Shown piece after piece: positions 29,501-38,700 of a stretch of 64,000 nucleotides of DNA. The notes under the pieces were generated by a model that saw nothing but the letters and a program-made list of their open reading frames with translations, did not search any database and had not been told where the DNA came from. Every line of letters begins with the position of its first letter. Position 1 is the first letter of the stretch. The stretch covers positions 620,001 to 684,000 of the forward strand of contig CANOQG010000002.1 in NCBI GenBank assembly GCA_947568835.1, read 5' to 3'. Source of the stretch: Protonemura montana (Eukaryota; Arthropoda; Insecta; Plecoptera; Nemouridae). The position numbers and the translations under genes were made by a program.

Positions 29501-32162
29501 GGAAGTGAGCCATGGGAACGCCCAGCACGTGCCTCTTGATGAGATCAGACATCAGCTCCTTGAGTTTAAGTTGGAATACTCGCGCGGTGAGATCGGGTCG
29601 GTCTTCTGCCCTTTCGTACGCCGCTAGGCTCGTCTGAATCTCAGGCCACTTCGGATTACACGTCATAGTAAGGAAAAGATCGGGTTTTCCAAACTTGGTG
29701 ACGATACTCATAGCGTCTTGATATAGCTGCTGGCAATGCCTGGGGCTTCCGATGAAACTGGAAGGCAGAATCACCATCTTCCCGACATTGCAGCCCTGCC
29801 GCTCAGCACGGTTCGCCAAGTGGTCCATGAGCCCACTGTAGAGTTCGGCGCGCAGCGTTTTCTGGTTCCTGATGACGAACTCAAGGCGATTTCCCTCAAC
29901 CTTGATATAGGCATCTACCATAAACTGCTGCGTCAGCTTGCCGGCGTGCAGCACTGGATGGAAGGCGCCGACACGCTCGTGGAGTCGATGGCTATAAAAC
30001 TCCATTAGAGTGACGACGCTGTGCTTAGATTGCCTGGTGTGCGGCATACCTCGTTGCCAGCCGGGTTCTCCACGCGGGAACAACAGCACGTAGCTGAGCG
30101 GATCCGTGTTGGGCGACAGGACAGACAGCTGCTCAATAAATCCGCCACGAGTATGGATACGAATATCACGTCCTAGAGGAGGCATGCCACCGTCAACGCT
30201 CTGATAAACAACGGCCACCTCGTGGGCCGTAGGATTTTCGTACAGCCGCCGTCGGTCATCCACGAAACGCAGTTCGGCCATGACCTCGGGTCGCCCCTCG
30301 GCAGCTGCACGGATCCTGTCGTCGGCCTCCACCTGACCTAGCGTTTTAAGCCCTTGGGCAAAAGGATTTATTTCGCGAACCAGCGCGTCCAGCTCATGAA
30401 GCAGGTTGGGTAGCAGATTAGCATTCTGGCGCCTGTCCATTCGATGCGTCTTCGCTTGTTCCGCGTCAAGAAAGTACAGGTGCGAATAGAGGGGCTTCTG
30501 CACCGCCTGCCCCATATGGCCGATCCTGTGCTGGATGTTGCCATGGACACGAAAACAGTATGTGCCACGGCCCTGGGGGATGTCCGTCTTAACTCCGACT
30601 GAAGCGAAGGAGAGCGAACTGTTGTACGACCGGATGTTTTTGCGGAAGTTCTTAGACTCGCAATGGTCTCCGGTCAGCAACGCATGCATTAAATCGGGAT
30701 ACGCGAGGAGAGGCTCAAGGATTACGTTGCCCGAGTGACAACAGAGTTTGTAAATTTTGTCAGAAGGACGCTCTCCTGCGAAGTACAGAGCGCCGCACAC
30801 CCTGCATACTTCGTCCATGCTGCCGCAGTGAAAGAGGGCGACGTCAGCGACGTCTTGCCGTGCAGCCTCCAAGTGGAAAGGATGAAGGTTCACTGGAGCA
30901 AGATCAGGTTCGAACTGATCGTCTGGCGCGTCAATAGCCTCGACCGCGACTCGCTGGCTTTGCTCTAGTTCAGCCTCTTGGGCGCGTTGAGACGCCTCCT
31001 CCTCAGCGCGCTGAGAGACTTCCACTTCGAACGCCGCGAGCTTATCCCTGGTCTCGGCATTTCGACGCTGCTGAGATTGCTCCCTCGCGGCGACTATACG
31101 GCTCTCGCGCGCCTCTGTAGTCTCATGCTGCCTTTCAGACTGCGTTTGAACTGCCTTCTGGCTTAATCGCTGAAGGCGCTGTTCCTCAGATTCGTCCCTT
31201 AAGCGGCGACGCTTGGACTCTGCCATAAGGGCTAGTCGCTGAAGGCGCTGTTCGTCAGCTTCGTCACTCAAGCGGCGACGCTCTGACTCTGCCTTAAGGG
31301 CTAGTCGCTGAAGGCGCTGTTCGTCAGCTTCGTCACTCAAGCGGCGACGCTTTGACTCTGCCTTAAGGGCAAGTCGCTGAAGGCGCTGTTCGTCAGCTTC
31401 GTCACTCAAGTGGCGACGCTTTGACTCTGCCTTAAGGGCAAGTCGCTGAAGGCGCTGTTGGTCAGCTTCGTCACTCAAGCGGCGACGCTCTGCCTCTGCC
31501 TTAAGGGCCAGTCGCTGAAGGCGCTGTTCTTCCGTACATTTTGCCAAGCGGAGGCGCTCAGACTCGGCCTTTTCAGCAAGAAGCTGTAGGCGTCGTCCCT
31601 CAGAAGCTTCGTCTAGTCGTCGACGCTTCGACTCGGCAACCTGGTCCAGACGCAGAAGACGCTGGGCCTCATTCTCAGCCTTTCTGCGCTGGCGAGCATT
31701 TTTAGCTTTTTCCGCTAGTCGGGCACTCCGTTCGTTTGCTGTTACTTGCACGTTCTTGTCCTCTTGGAGCTGGCCAACTGAATTTTCTAGGATCTGAGTT
31801 TGGTCAAGGGATGGGAGTACAGATGGCACATTGTCGGAAAAGGAATGCATATAGCGGCTTGTAGAGGGTTGATCATAAAAAGCTGGAAGAGAAGCGGGGG
31901 CGGCCTGTTCTAATAATGAATCATGCTTTAAGACACTCACCGGGGCTTCTTCGAGAATAGCGGAAAGAAAAGGACGCTGCTCGTCAAGCGTCGACGTCGA
32001 CGGGCTAGCAGTCGCCTGATGGTCGGCGTGCTCGGCCGTCTCTCTCGTCCTCGCTCTCTCGTCAGCAGCAGCCCTTTTCTTCGCCGCCGCGCTCTCCGCT
32101 CTTGCCGTTGCACCTTTTCCGCCTTTCCGAGACGTCAGATTTACACGCTTCTTAGGTGGCAT
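26550..32162 (-). CDS. RepHel, copy 3 (1870 aa)
   Basis: The frame is unbroken and exactly 23 residues shorter than copies 1 and 2, through loss of one coiled-coil unit. Key residues shift accordingly: HUH at 899-901, tyrosines 1034 and 1038, Walker A 1383-1390, Walker B 1463-1464. Residue 875 (equivalent to 898) is Ile. The N-terminal 470 residues differ more from copies 1 and 2 than the rest does (for example QRPFLSAILEEAP, AIDAPDD, DVADVALFHCG). Other single changes include a Val at WFVLNSS and EEAKEN before the helicase. All catalytic motifs are intact. Confidence 0.95.
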   Translation of the reverse strand: MPPKKRVNLTSRKGGKGATARAESAAAKKRAAADERARTRETAEHADHQATASPSTSTLDEQRPFLSAILEEAPVSVLKHDSLLEQAAPASLPAFYDQPSTSRYMHSFSDNVPSVLPSLDQTQILENSVGQLQEDKNVQVTANERSARLAEKAKNARQRRKAENEAQRLLRLDQVAESKRRRLDEASEGRRLQLLAEKAESERLRLAKCTEEQRLQRLALKAEAERRRLSDEADQQRLQRLALKAESKRRHLSDEADEQRLQRLALKAESKRRRLSDEADEQRLQRLALKAESERRRLSDEADEQRLQRLALMAESKRRRLRDESEEQRLQRLSQKAVQTQSERQHETTEARESRIVAAREQSQQRRNAETRDKLAAFEVEVSQRAEEEASQRAQEAELEQSQRVAVEAIDAPDDQFEPDLAPVNLHPFHLEAARQDVADVALFHCGSMDEVCRVCGALYFAGERPSDKIYKLCCHSGNVILEPLLAYPDLMHALLTGDHCESKNFRKNIRSYNSSLSFASVGVKTDIPQGRGTYCFRVHGNIQHRIGHMGQAVQKPLYSHLYFLDAEQAKTHRMDRRQNANLLPNLLHELDALVREINPFAQGLKTLGQVEADDRIRAAAEGRPEVMAELRFVDDRRRLYENPTAHEVAVVYQSVDGGMPPLGRDIRIHTRGGFIEQLSVLSPNTDPLSYVLLFPRGEPGWQRGMPHTRQSKHSVVTLMEFYSHRLHERVGAFHPVLHAGKLTQQFMVDAYIKVEGNRLEFVIRNQKTLRAELYSGLMDHLANRAERQGCNVGKMVILPSSFIGSPRHCQQLYQDAMSIVTKFGKPDLFLTMTCNPKWPEIQTSLAAYERAEDRPDLTARVFQLKLKELMSDLIKRHVLGVPMAHFHVIEFQKRGLPHAHILVILRDEDKIRTPEEVDALICAELPDPVTEERLHKVIVSSMIHGPCGARNMSSVCMEDGKCKKKFPKSFTDVTVVNEGGFTVYRRRESGQTHTISGRVVDNRDVVPYNKYLSSKFDCHLNIEHCGSAKTVKYLCKYVYKGHDCARVQLRVSVPAEGDHEPRPAHGAQQELVWDEVSQFIDSRYVSPQEAAWRIFGFEMHEKSHTIIRLAIHLEGDHMVTFRPGDEEAAAERGRAALTTLTAWFVLNSSNPAARQYKYIDIPYHFRFEGKAWKPRKRGAGSIISRMYSVTPRQIERYHLRLLLLHVAGATSFEDVRTFQGRVYATFKEAAVARNLLMDDDEWQKCLQEAVAIKMPNELRQLFAIICAFCQPLDPLSLWERFKGDFCEDFAREHDPIEAEQLALNSIQSVLALHRLTNAEIGLPAPRVPVIVAVDEQFDQTAEREEAKENLVKLNGRQRVAFDAVMAAIDDPNAEQRCFYLDGPGGSGKTFLYNTLISTLRARGERAVAVAWTGIAATLLKGGRTCHSRFRLPVPIVENSTSGVKPNSAEGASLRAAKVIILDEGPMAPLLALNVIERTLRDVTNDERPFGGKVIVIGGDFRQCLPVVRNGNRTTIVEQCIKRGALWSLFRTLELRANMRANPGEVEFVEWLLRVGNGEILNDCHLPDDTIALPVQCVVDCVIDAVFGTSISAAEMAVMQDHAILCPKNVESLNINDNVLERLEGDVFEYCSADTVDVSEGEDGDVLATDYPVEYLNSLTPSGMPPHKLRLKVHAIVMLMRNVDVRAGLCNGTRLSVVALHEHVIDCRIIGGRCAGRRTFLCRVNLTPSDIGMPFTMTRRQFPIRLAFAMTINKAQGQSLKRVGIHLEKPVFGHGQLYVALSRARSLDSIFVAVAGNEAQGKLIVSSNTTFTKNIVYQEVLEIHAPDHQAADPSSRSGYQEADQQALEQSLSQLAVSDADEEVPMDTSSS
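31179..31523 (-). repeat. In-frame 69-bp coiled-coil repeat, 5 units (copy 3)
   Basis: Five full units precede the partial last one. The unit with SGEAD found in copies 1 and 2 is missing, and the fifth unit carries RRRLRDESEEQ. The loss is exactly one unit and keeps the frame. Confidence 0.9.
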
Positions 32163-32189
32163 CTGTGTGAAGAAAGCGAGGCTTTAGTA
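32163..32189 (-). promoter_or_regulatory. Candidate 3' splice site before RepHel ATG (copy 3)
   Basis: CTTTCTTCACACAG abuts the ATG and TACTAAA lies upstream. Donor-like CAG|GTAGGT is near 33113 where copies 1 and 2 have CAG|GTGAGT, so the site is kept while its sequence varies within donor consensus. Confidence 0.5.
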
Positions 32190-32239
32190 GTGCCTAGCGT
32201 CGCCGAGCTGAAGCGGAGCGTGGCTGAGCACGAACCAAC

Positions 32240-32880
32240 CGCCATGTTTTGTAAAAATGACCTCACGCAAATATCATGCCAGGCTAAATGTATGCTTTAA
32301 TATGCACAACAATCAATTCAGTTTCTTAACAAAGAATTATGCTAATTTGCTTCGAATGCGAGCTTTGACGCCATGTTGAACACACTTCTAATTGTTGGAA
32401 TGGTGTGTATGGGTGGGTTGGGGAGGGGGATGAGAATCGCGTAGAGCGATTGCATCATGTTACGTAAAAGTGACGTCACGGAAACTTCCACAAGACGGGC
32501 AAAATGTATGCTTTCCAGTCTTGATGATGAACGATAATTTTAATAATTAAGAAGCTAAACGCTATAAAATCACTATAAATAATTGAATCACTTGATGATA
32601 TTAGGGGTTGACTATTACTGGATATTGTGACATGCAAATTAAATCTGAAATAAGATTACCTTGAATAGCGACGAAATTCTTCCCCACAAGAGTGTTTCGC
32701 CGTGTAGGTAATCCGCACTCTCATGCTCGACTAACTGCTTTAGCAAATGGCGGTTGGCGGGCGTTGGGAGTGTGATTAATTGCCGAGCGTGGATGCCGAT
32801 CAAAAAGCGCTAAACCATCATCCCGCTACGTAAAATGACGTCACGCAAATTCAAACTTTACACCACGCGCGACGATTTAA
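32240..32880 (-). promoter_or_regulatory. CRE-type leader modules (copy 3)
   Basis: TGACGTCA is at 32471-32478 and 32836-32843, and TTACGTAA at 32460-32467. A GCGGTTGGCGGGC run (E2F-like) lies between modules in this copy. Confidence 0.45.
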
Positions 32881-33812
32881 ATTACGTGCCGTAAGAAGCT
32901 GTCGAAGCTACACGCTGTAAATAAATAAAGCCAGAAGTCAAATTATTGCGGTCAGTGATGATAATAATGTGTCTTTAGAAGTTAGCTAATTACTTACGGG
33001 TTAAATCATTACTAAATATATCTGAAAACTTATTAAAGAAACACAATTGAACACAAAATGTGCAATAAAAATACAATTTTTACGCCTGTAAAGAGTCAAA
33101 CTTTTTCTTTACCTACCTGTTTCATCCGAAGTTGCTTTTAAAATCCTGTTTAAATCGCCGTATCACATCAACTCACTTTAAAATGTCGCGTTTCATATAG
33201 TGCTTTGAAATCATGTCCAAATTATAACCATTTCCTGTTGTTTTTGACCGATTTTCGCCAGAAACAAAGGGGTTTTAGTAGATAGTTTGACATTTCAACC
33301 CATTTTGACGTTTAATTTGGCCTGATGATCCACTGCTGAGAAGATACATTCACGATTTCGTACACCTTGCCGTGGTGACAAAAAAGCAAACAATTGATCA
33401 AAGCTGTCAGTTTATTAGCAAAATTAATTCTTTTTCACGTAAAACGATCGCAATTAAATGTGTTTTCGCTCAATTACATCAACAACTTTAATACGAATGC
33501 ATGAAAAATCACCGAGAAGCTCCAGGCTAGAAAAACTTGAGTAGTAAAAGAATTTTTTAATCGAGCTGCATCTCCTGGCTCTGAGATATCTTGCCGTCAT
33601 ATTTAGCAACTTTTCACCATGAAAACGATTTAAAATCGCTGTGAAAATGTCGCCTGCCAATGGAAAAGTTAATTCTGAAAAATTCTAGCCCATTTCGGTA
33701 CGTTTAGAGTCGCATTTCGCAATTTCCATAACCAGTAGAGCGGCCGGTTACATCCCAGCCATCCACCCACCCATATACCCACAAACTAAAAAGTTGAACA
33801 TCGCAATTTAAA

Positions 33813-33825
33813 GCTTTTATATAAG
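33813..33825 (-). promoter_or_regulatory. TATA box at the 5' terminus of copy 3
   Basis: CTTATATAAAAGC on the minus strand, next to the 3' CTAG of copy 4. Confidence 0.45.
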
Positions 33826-33842
33826 GTTAACTAGCAGTACCC

Positions 33843-33858
33843 GATGCCTAACGGCACC
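33843..33858 (-). terminator. Helitron 3' terminal hairpin (copy 4)
   Basis: GGTGCC-GTTA-GGCATC on the minus strand, 12 nt (including CTAG) from the element end at 33831. Confidence 0.8.
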
Positions 33859-34688
33859 TGTTGTTCTTATCCCTAGTGGTTTTATTTTAGTATATTAGTA
33901 TTGTCTTTGAACTTGGATTAACAATTACAATAGCTCACTACTATTTTTCTAGTACCCTATGCCCATAGGGCATATGCCGATAGGATAGATCATGACAAAA
34001 ATATATGGGCCTAGGCCAAAATCTAGTCCCTAAGCCCTGGGATCGAACTGAGACTTTACACTTAATGTAGCCTCTACGCATACATTTAAGAAACTTTTAT
34101 GGGACAACAAAATAAAGTACTGAGAAAATGTCAAGAAAACAAAGTATTATGCCATTACGACTTGATGTACCATACTATACCTGATTTCCGCCAGTACCTT
34201 CAACGATGATGGCTAACCAGCAGCATTGCTTATAAGGACACAACCATTTGGTGTGCTTTTTGGACAGAAAGGAATCATTACAAATATTTTTGGTTTGGTT
34301 TCAGTGACGAAGGTTTTTTTTTTGAAGATTAAACAAAAAAAAATGTACCTATTAATTATTGTAATTTTTATTTGCCAATATTATGATCATTCTTACAAAT
34401 ATAAGAAATATTCACATGTTTACGACGATTTGCGTTGAAAACTTTGACCATTTGAAAGCAACAGTCAATGCAGACCAGCCATGTCGCAGTATCGCCACTG
34501 TTCATTCGTAATTGAAAGTAATCTCCGCAATGGTGCCATGAAGAAGTTCCTTCTCTACGATTGGCAGGGGGAGGGGGTCTAAAACAAAATAAAAAAGACG
34601 GCAAGAGAGAGGCACCATTCTTGGAGAAATGAAAAGTTTCTAAATGTATTCAAGCTGTTAATTGAGAGAATTTTAAAAATAATTGTTA

Positions 34689-34715
34689 TGCCGGGGCCCC
34701 CATCCCGCCCCGGCA
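34689..34715. repeat. GC-rich hairpin in the 3' region (copy 4)
   Basis: Stem TGCCGGGGC/GCCCCGGCA with a 9-nt loop. Confidence 0.75.
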
Positions 34716-34806
34716 GCATGGCGATCGTCGCACACTACATCGCCTCTGCCTTACACTACCAAAGATTGTGCAGCCCGTTGCAAGCAACAGGAATCTCTGA
34801 TGTGCG

Positions 34807-34943
34807 GACGTGCAAGGATTCATGCAAGGATCAACTGTGTCGGATAGGTAGGATGCATTGTTCAGTTTTTAGACTGATGCAATGCTATCATGCTTGGTGG
34901 TTAGTTGGTTTGACATTCCAAGATGGAATCAAGAAGAGAGAAA
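34807..34943. repeat. 131-bp repeat, single unit (copy 4)
   Basis: Only one unit is present, against three in copies 1-3, so copy 4 shows either the ancestral state or a contraction. Confidence 0.8.
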
Positions 34944-35003
34944 CATGCAGTAAAAAGACCGACACGAAAGTGAGATTGTGACCTTAAAAAAATTGCAAAC
35001 ATG

Positions 35004-35090
35004 CAGATAGAAAACAACAGGTCGCATAACTATTAACTACTTACTTACCAACTACTACTACTTACTACTTAGTAACTACTTTACTAAATA

Positions 35091-35121
<31 letters not shown>

Positions 35122-35450
35122 GAACATGCATGACATGCAGATGGAAAACAGCAGGTTGCATAACTATTAACTACTTACTAACCAACTACTACTACTTACT
35201 ACTAAGTAACTACTTTACTAAATCTATGATTTTTTTTTTGTTTTTTTGTTTTTTTGAACATGCATGACATGCAGATGGAAAACAGCAGGTTGCATAACTA
35301 TTAACTACTTACTTACCAACTACTACTACTTACTACTTAGTAACTACTTTACTAAATCTATGATTTTTTTTTGTTTTTTTGTTTTTTTGAACATGCATGA
35401 CATGCAGATGGAAAACAGCAGGCTGCATTTCTAATACTATTAGTTAGAAG
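35004..35450. repeat. Poly-T tandem repeat, expanded form (copy 4)
   Basis: CAGATRGAAAACARCAGG recurs at 35004, 35138, 35272 and 35404 (period 132-134 bp). The T-tracts are of different make-up (pure T in the first, TTTTTTTG-interrupted in the later ones). Confidence 0.85.
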
Positions 35451-35770
35451 TAACTACTTCACTAAATGTATGTACAATATAATCTATCAATTAATGTACA
35501 TGCATAATTATCTAGCTCTGGGAGGAGCAGTTCCGTTAGAGTGTCCACATGCGAGCGCAATGGTCGTGAAGTTAAAGGGCTATGCGGCGTCCGGTGCTTT
35601 ATACCTGCAGCAGAAAAGCGTGTCAGCATGGTGAAATATATGGGAATTGGGTTGCTACCTGCCGTGCTAGTCACGGTTCCTGGTCTGCCCTACCTAGCCT
35701 TACTGAATTTAAATTTATCTAGGAAATGTTACCGCTATTGCAAATGTAAGGGATAGTACAATGATAGGAT

Positions 35771-38700
35771 TTAGGAGGAGGAGGCGTCCATTGGAACTTC
35801 TTCATCCGCATCCGATACAGCGAGTTGACTAAGCGACTGCTCAAGGGCCTGCTGGTCAGCCTCTTGATAGCCACTACGCGAGGAAGGATCCGCTGCCTGG
35901 TGGTCCGGCGCATGAATCTCGAGCACCTCCTGGTACACGATGTTCTTGGTGAAGGTGGTGTTGCTCGAGACGATCAACTTGCCCTGCGCCTCGTTACCGG
36001 CGACTGCCACGAAAATCGAGTCCAAAGAGCGAGCCCGAGAAAGCGCCACGTATAGCTGACCGTGTCCGAATACTGGTTTTTCTAAATGAATTCCCACCCT
36101 CTTTAAAGATTGACCCTGGGCTTTATTGATGGTCATGGCGAATGCCAGACGGATCGGAAACTGGCGCCTTGTCATCGTAAAGGGCATGCCAATGTCCGAG
36201 GGAGTTAGGTTGACTCTACATAGGAAAGTGCGTCGTCCCGCACAGCGCCCTCCGATGATCCTGCAGTCGATCACGTGCTCGTGGAGTGCAACAACGCTGA
36301 GTCGAGTCCCATTGCATAGGCCGGCTCTCACGTCGACGTTCCTCATGAGCATCACGATTGCATGAACTTTCAGACGAAGCTTGTGCGGTGGCATCCCGGA
36401 TGGCGTTAATGAATTTAGATATTCTACGGGATAATCGGTAGCCAAAACGTCGCCATCTTCGCCTTCACTGACATCGACAGTGTCGGCGCTGCAGTATTCG
36501 AACACGTCACCTTCGAGGCGCTCAAGAACGTTGTCATTGATGTTCAAAGACTCCACGTTCTTCGGGCAGAGGATGGCATGGTCTTGCATCACGGCCATCT
36601 CGGCAGCACTAATGCTCGTGCCGAAGACGGCGTCAATGACGCAGTCCACGACGCATTGGACAGGTAATGCGATGGTGTCATCCGGGAGGTGGCAGTCATT
36701 CAAAATCTCGCCGTTTCCGACACGCAAGAGCCACTCGACGAACTCTACTTCGCCTGGGTTGGCGCGCATGTTCGCGCGCAGCTCGAGGGTGCGGAACAAC
36801 GACCAAAGCGCGCCACGCTTAATGCATTGCTCGACAATGGTCGTTCGGTTGCCATTTCGAACGACTGGGAGGCACTGCCTAAAATCCCCGCCGATAACGA
36901 TCACCTTTCCGCCGAACGGACGCTCATCGTTGGTCACGTCTCTTAGCGTCCGCTCGATCACGTTCAGGGCCAGCAGAGGCGCCATGGGTCCTTCATCCAA
37001 GATGATGACCTTGGCCGCCCTCAGCGAAGCGCCCTCGGCGGAGTTGGGCTTCACGCCAGACGTGCTGTTTTCCACAATCGGAACAGGCAATCGAAATCGC
37101 GAGTGGCAGGTCCTCCCTCCCTTCAGTAACGTCGCCGCAATGCCCGTCCACGCGACGGCCACGGCTCGCTCGCCTCGGGCTCGCAGCGTGCTGATGAGGG
37201 TGTTGTATAGGAAGGTCTTCCCGCTGCCGCCCGGGCCGTCCAGGTAGAAGCACCTCTGCTCGGCGTTCGGGTCGTCGATTGCTGCCATCACCGCGTCGAA
37301 TGCCACGCGCTGCCTGCCGTTGAGCTTCACCAAGTTCTCCTCGGCCTCTTCCCTTTCGGCGGTCTGGTCGAACTGCTCGTCGACAGCAACGATGACTGGC
37401 ACTCGAGGCGCCGGCAAACCGATTTCGGCGTTGGTCAGGCGGTGTAGGGCAAGGACGGACTGGATGGAATTCAGGGCCAACTGTTCTGCCTCGATGGGGT
37501 CGTGTTCTCGGGCGAAATCTTCGCAGAAATCGCCCTTGAAACGCTCCCATAGAGACAGCGGGTCAAGAGGCTGACAGAACGCGCAAATGATAGCAAACAG
37601 CTGACGAAGTTCGTTTGGCATCTTTATAGCAACCGCCTCCTGCAGACATTTCTGCCACTCGTCGTCGTCCATTAGCAGGTTGCGTGCGATGGCAGCTTCC
37701 TTGAAGGTAGCGTAAACCCTACCCTGGAACGTGCGCACGTCCTCGAATGAGGTGGCGCCGGCGACGTGTAGCAAAAGGAGACGAAGATGGTATCGCTCGA
37801 TCTGCCGGGGCGTCACGGAGTACATTCGGCTGATGATGGAGCCGGCACCTCGCTTTCGTGGCTTCCACGCTTTGCCCTCGAAACGGAAGTGGTACGGGAT
37901 GTCGATGTACTTGTACTGCCGTGCCGCCGGGTTGCTACTATTCAGCGCAAACCATGCCGTCAGCGTAGTCAGCGCAGCCCTGCCGCGTTCTGCTGCGGCT
38001 TCCTCGTCTCCAGGACGGAACGTGACCATGTGGTCACCCTCGAGGTGGATCGCCAAACGGATGATAGTGTGCGACTTTTCGTGCATTTCAAATCCGAAAA
38101 TTCTCCACGCAGCCTCTTGGGGACTCACGTAGCGAGAGTCGATGAACTGTGAGACCTCGTCCCACACCAACTCTTGCTGGGCACCGTGCGCTGGACGTGG
38201 CTCATGATCGCCCTCCGCGGGGACAGAGACGCGGAGCTGGACCCTGGCACAGTCGTGACCTTTGTACACGTACTTGCACAGGTACTTGACCGTCTTCGCG
38301 GATCCACAGTGCTCGATGTTCAGGTGGCAGTCAAACTTGGAGCTTAAGTACTTGTTGTAAGGCACTACGTCTCGGTTGTCGACCACTCTTCCTGAGATGG
38401 TATGCGTCTGCCCGCTCTCTCGACGGCGATAGACGGTGAAACCCCCCTCGTTGACCACAGTCACATCTGTGAACGACTTGGGGAACTTCTTCTTACACTT
38501 TCCGTCCTCCATGCACACAGAGGACATGTTCCGAGCGCCGCACGGGCCGTGGATCATCGACGACACGATGACCTTGTGCAGTCTCTCCTCGGTCACCGGA
38601 TCGGGCAACTCGGCACAGATAAGTGCGTCTACCTCCTCGGGAGTGCGGATCTTGTCCTCGTCGCGAAGGATTACCACGATGTGGGCGTGAGGGAGTCCAC

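Larger units (their letters stand above)
24560..33830 (-). mobile_element. Autonomous Helitron, copy 3 (about 9.3 kb)
   Basis: CTAG is at 24560-24563 and the 5' TTAACC end at about 33825-33830. It lacks the 0.75 kb leader insert of copies 1 and 2: near 33051-33090 the leader runs straight through AATGTGCAATAAAAATACAA. The 3' region follows copy 2; the N-terminal coding region follows copy 4. Confidence 0.88.
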
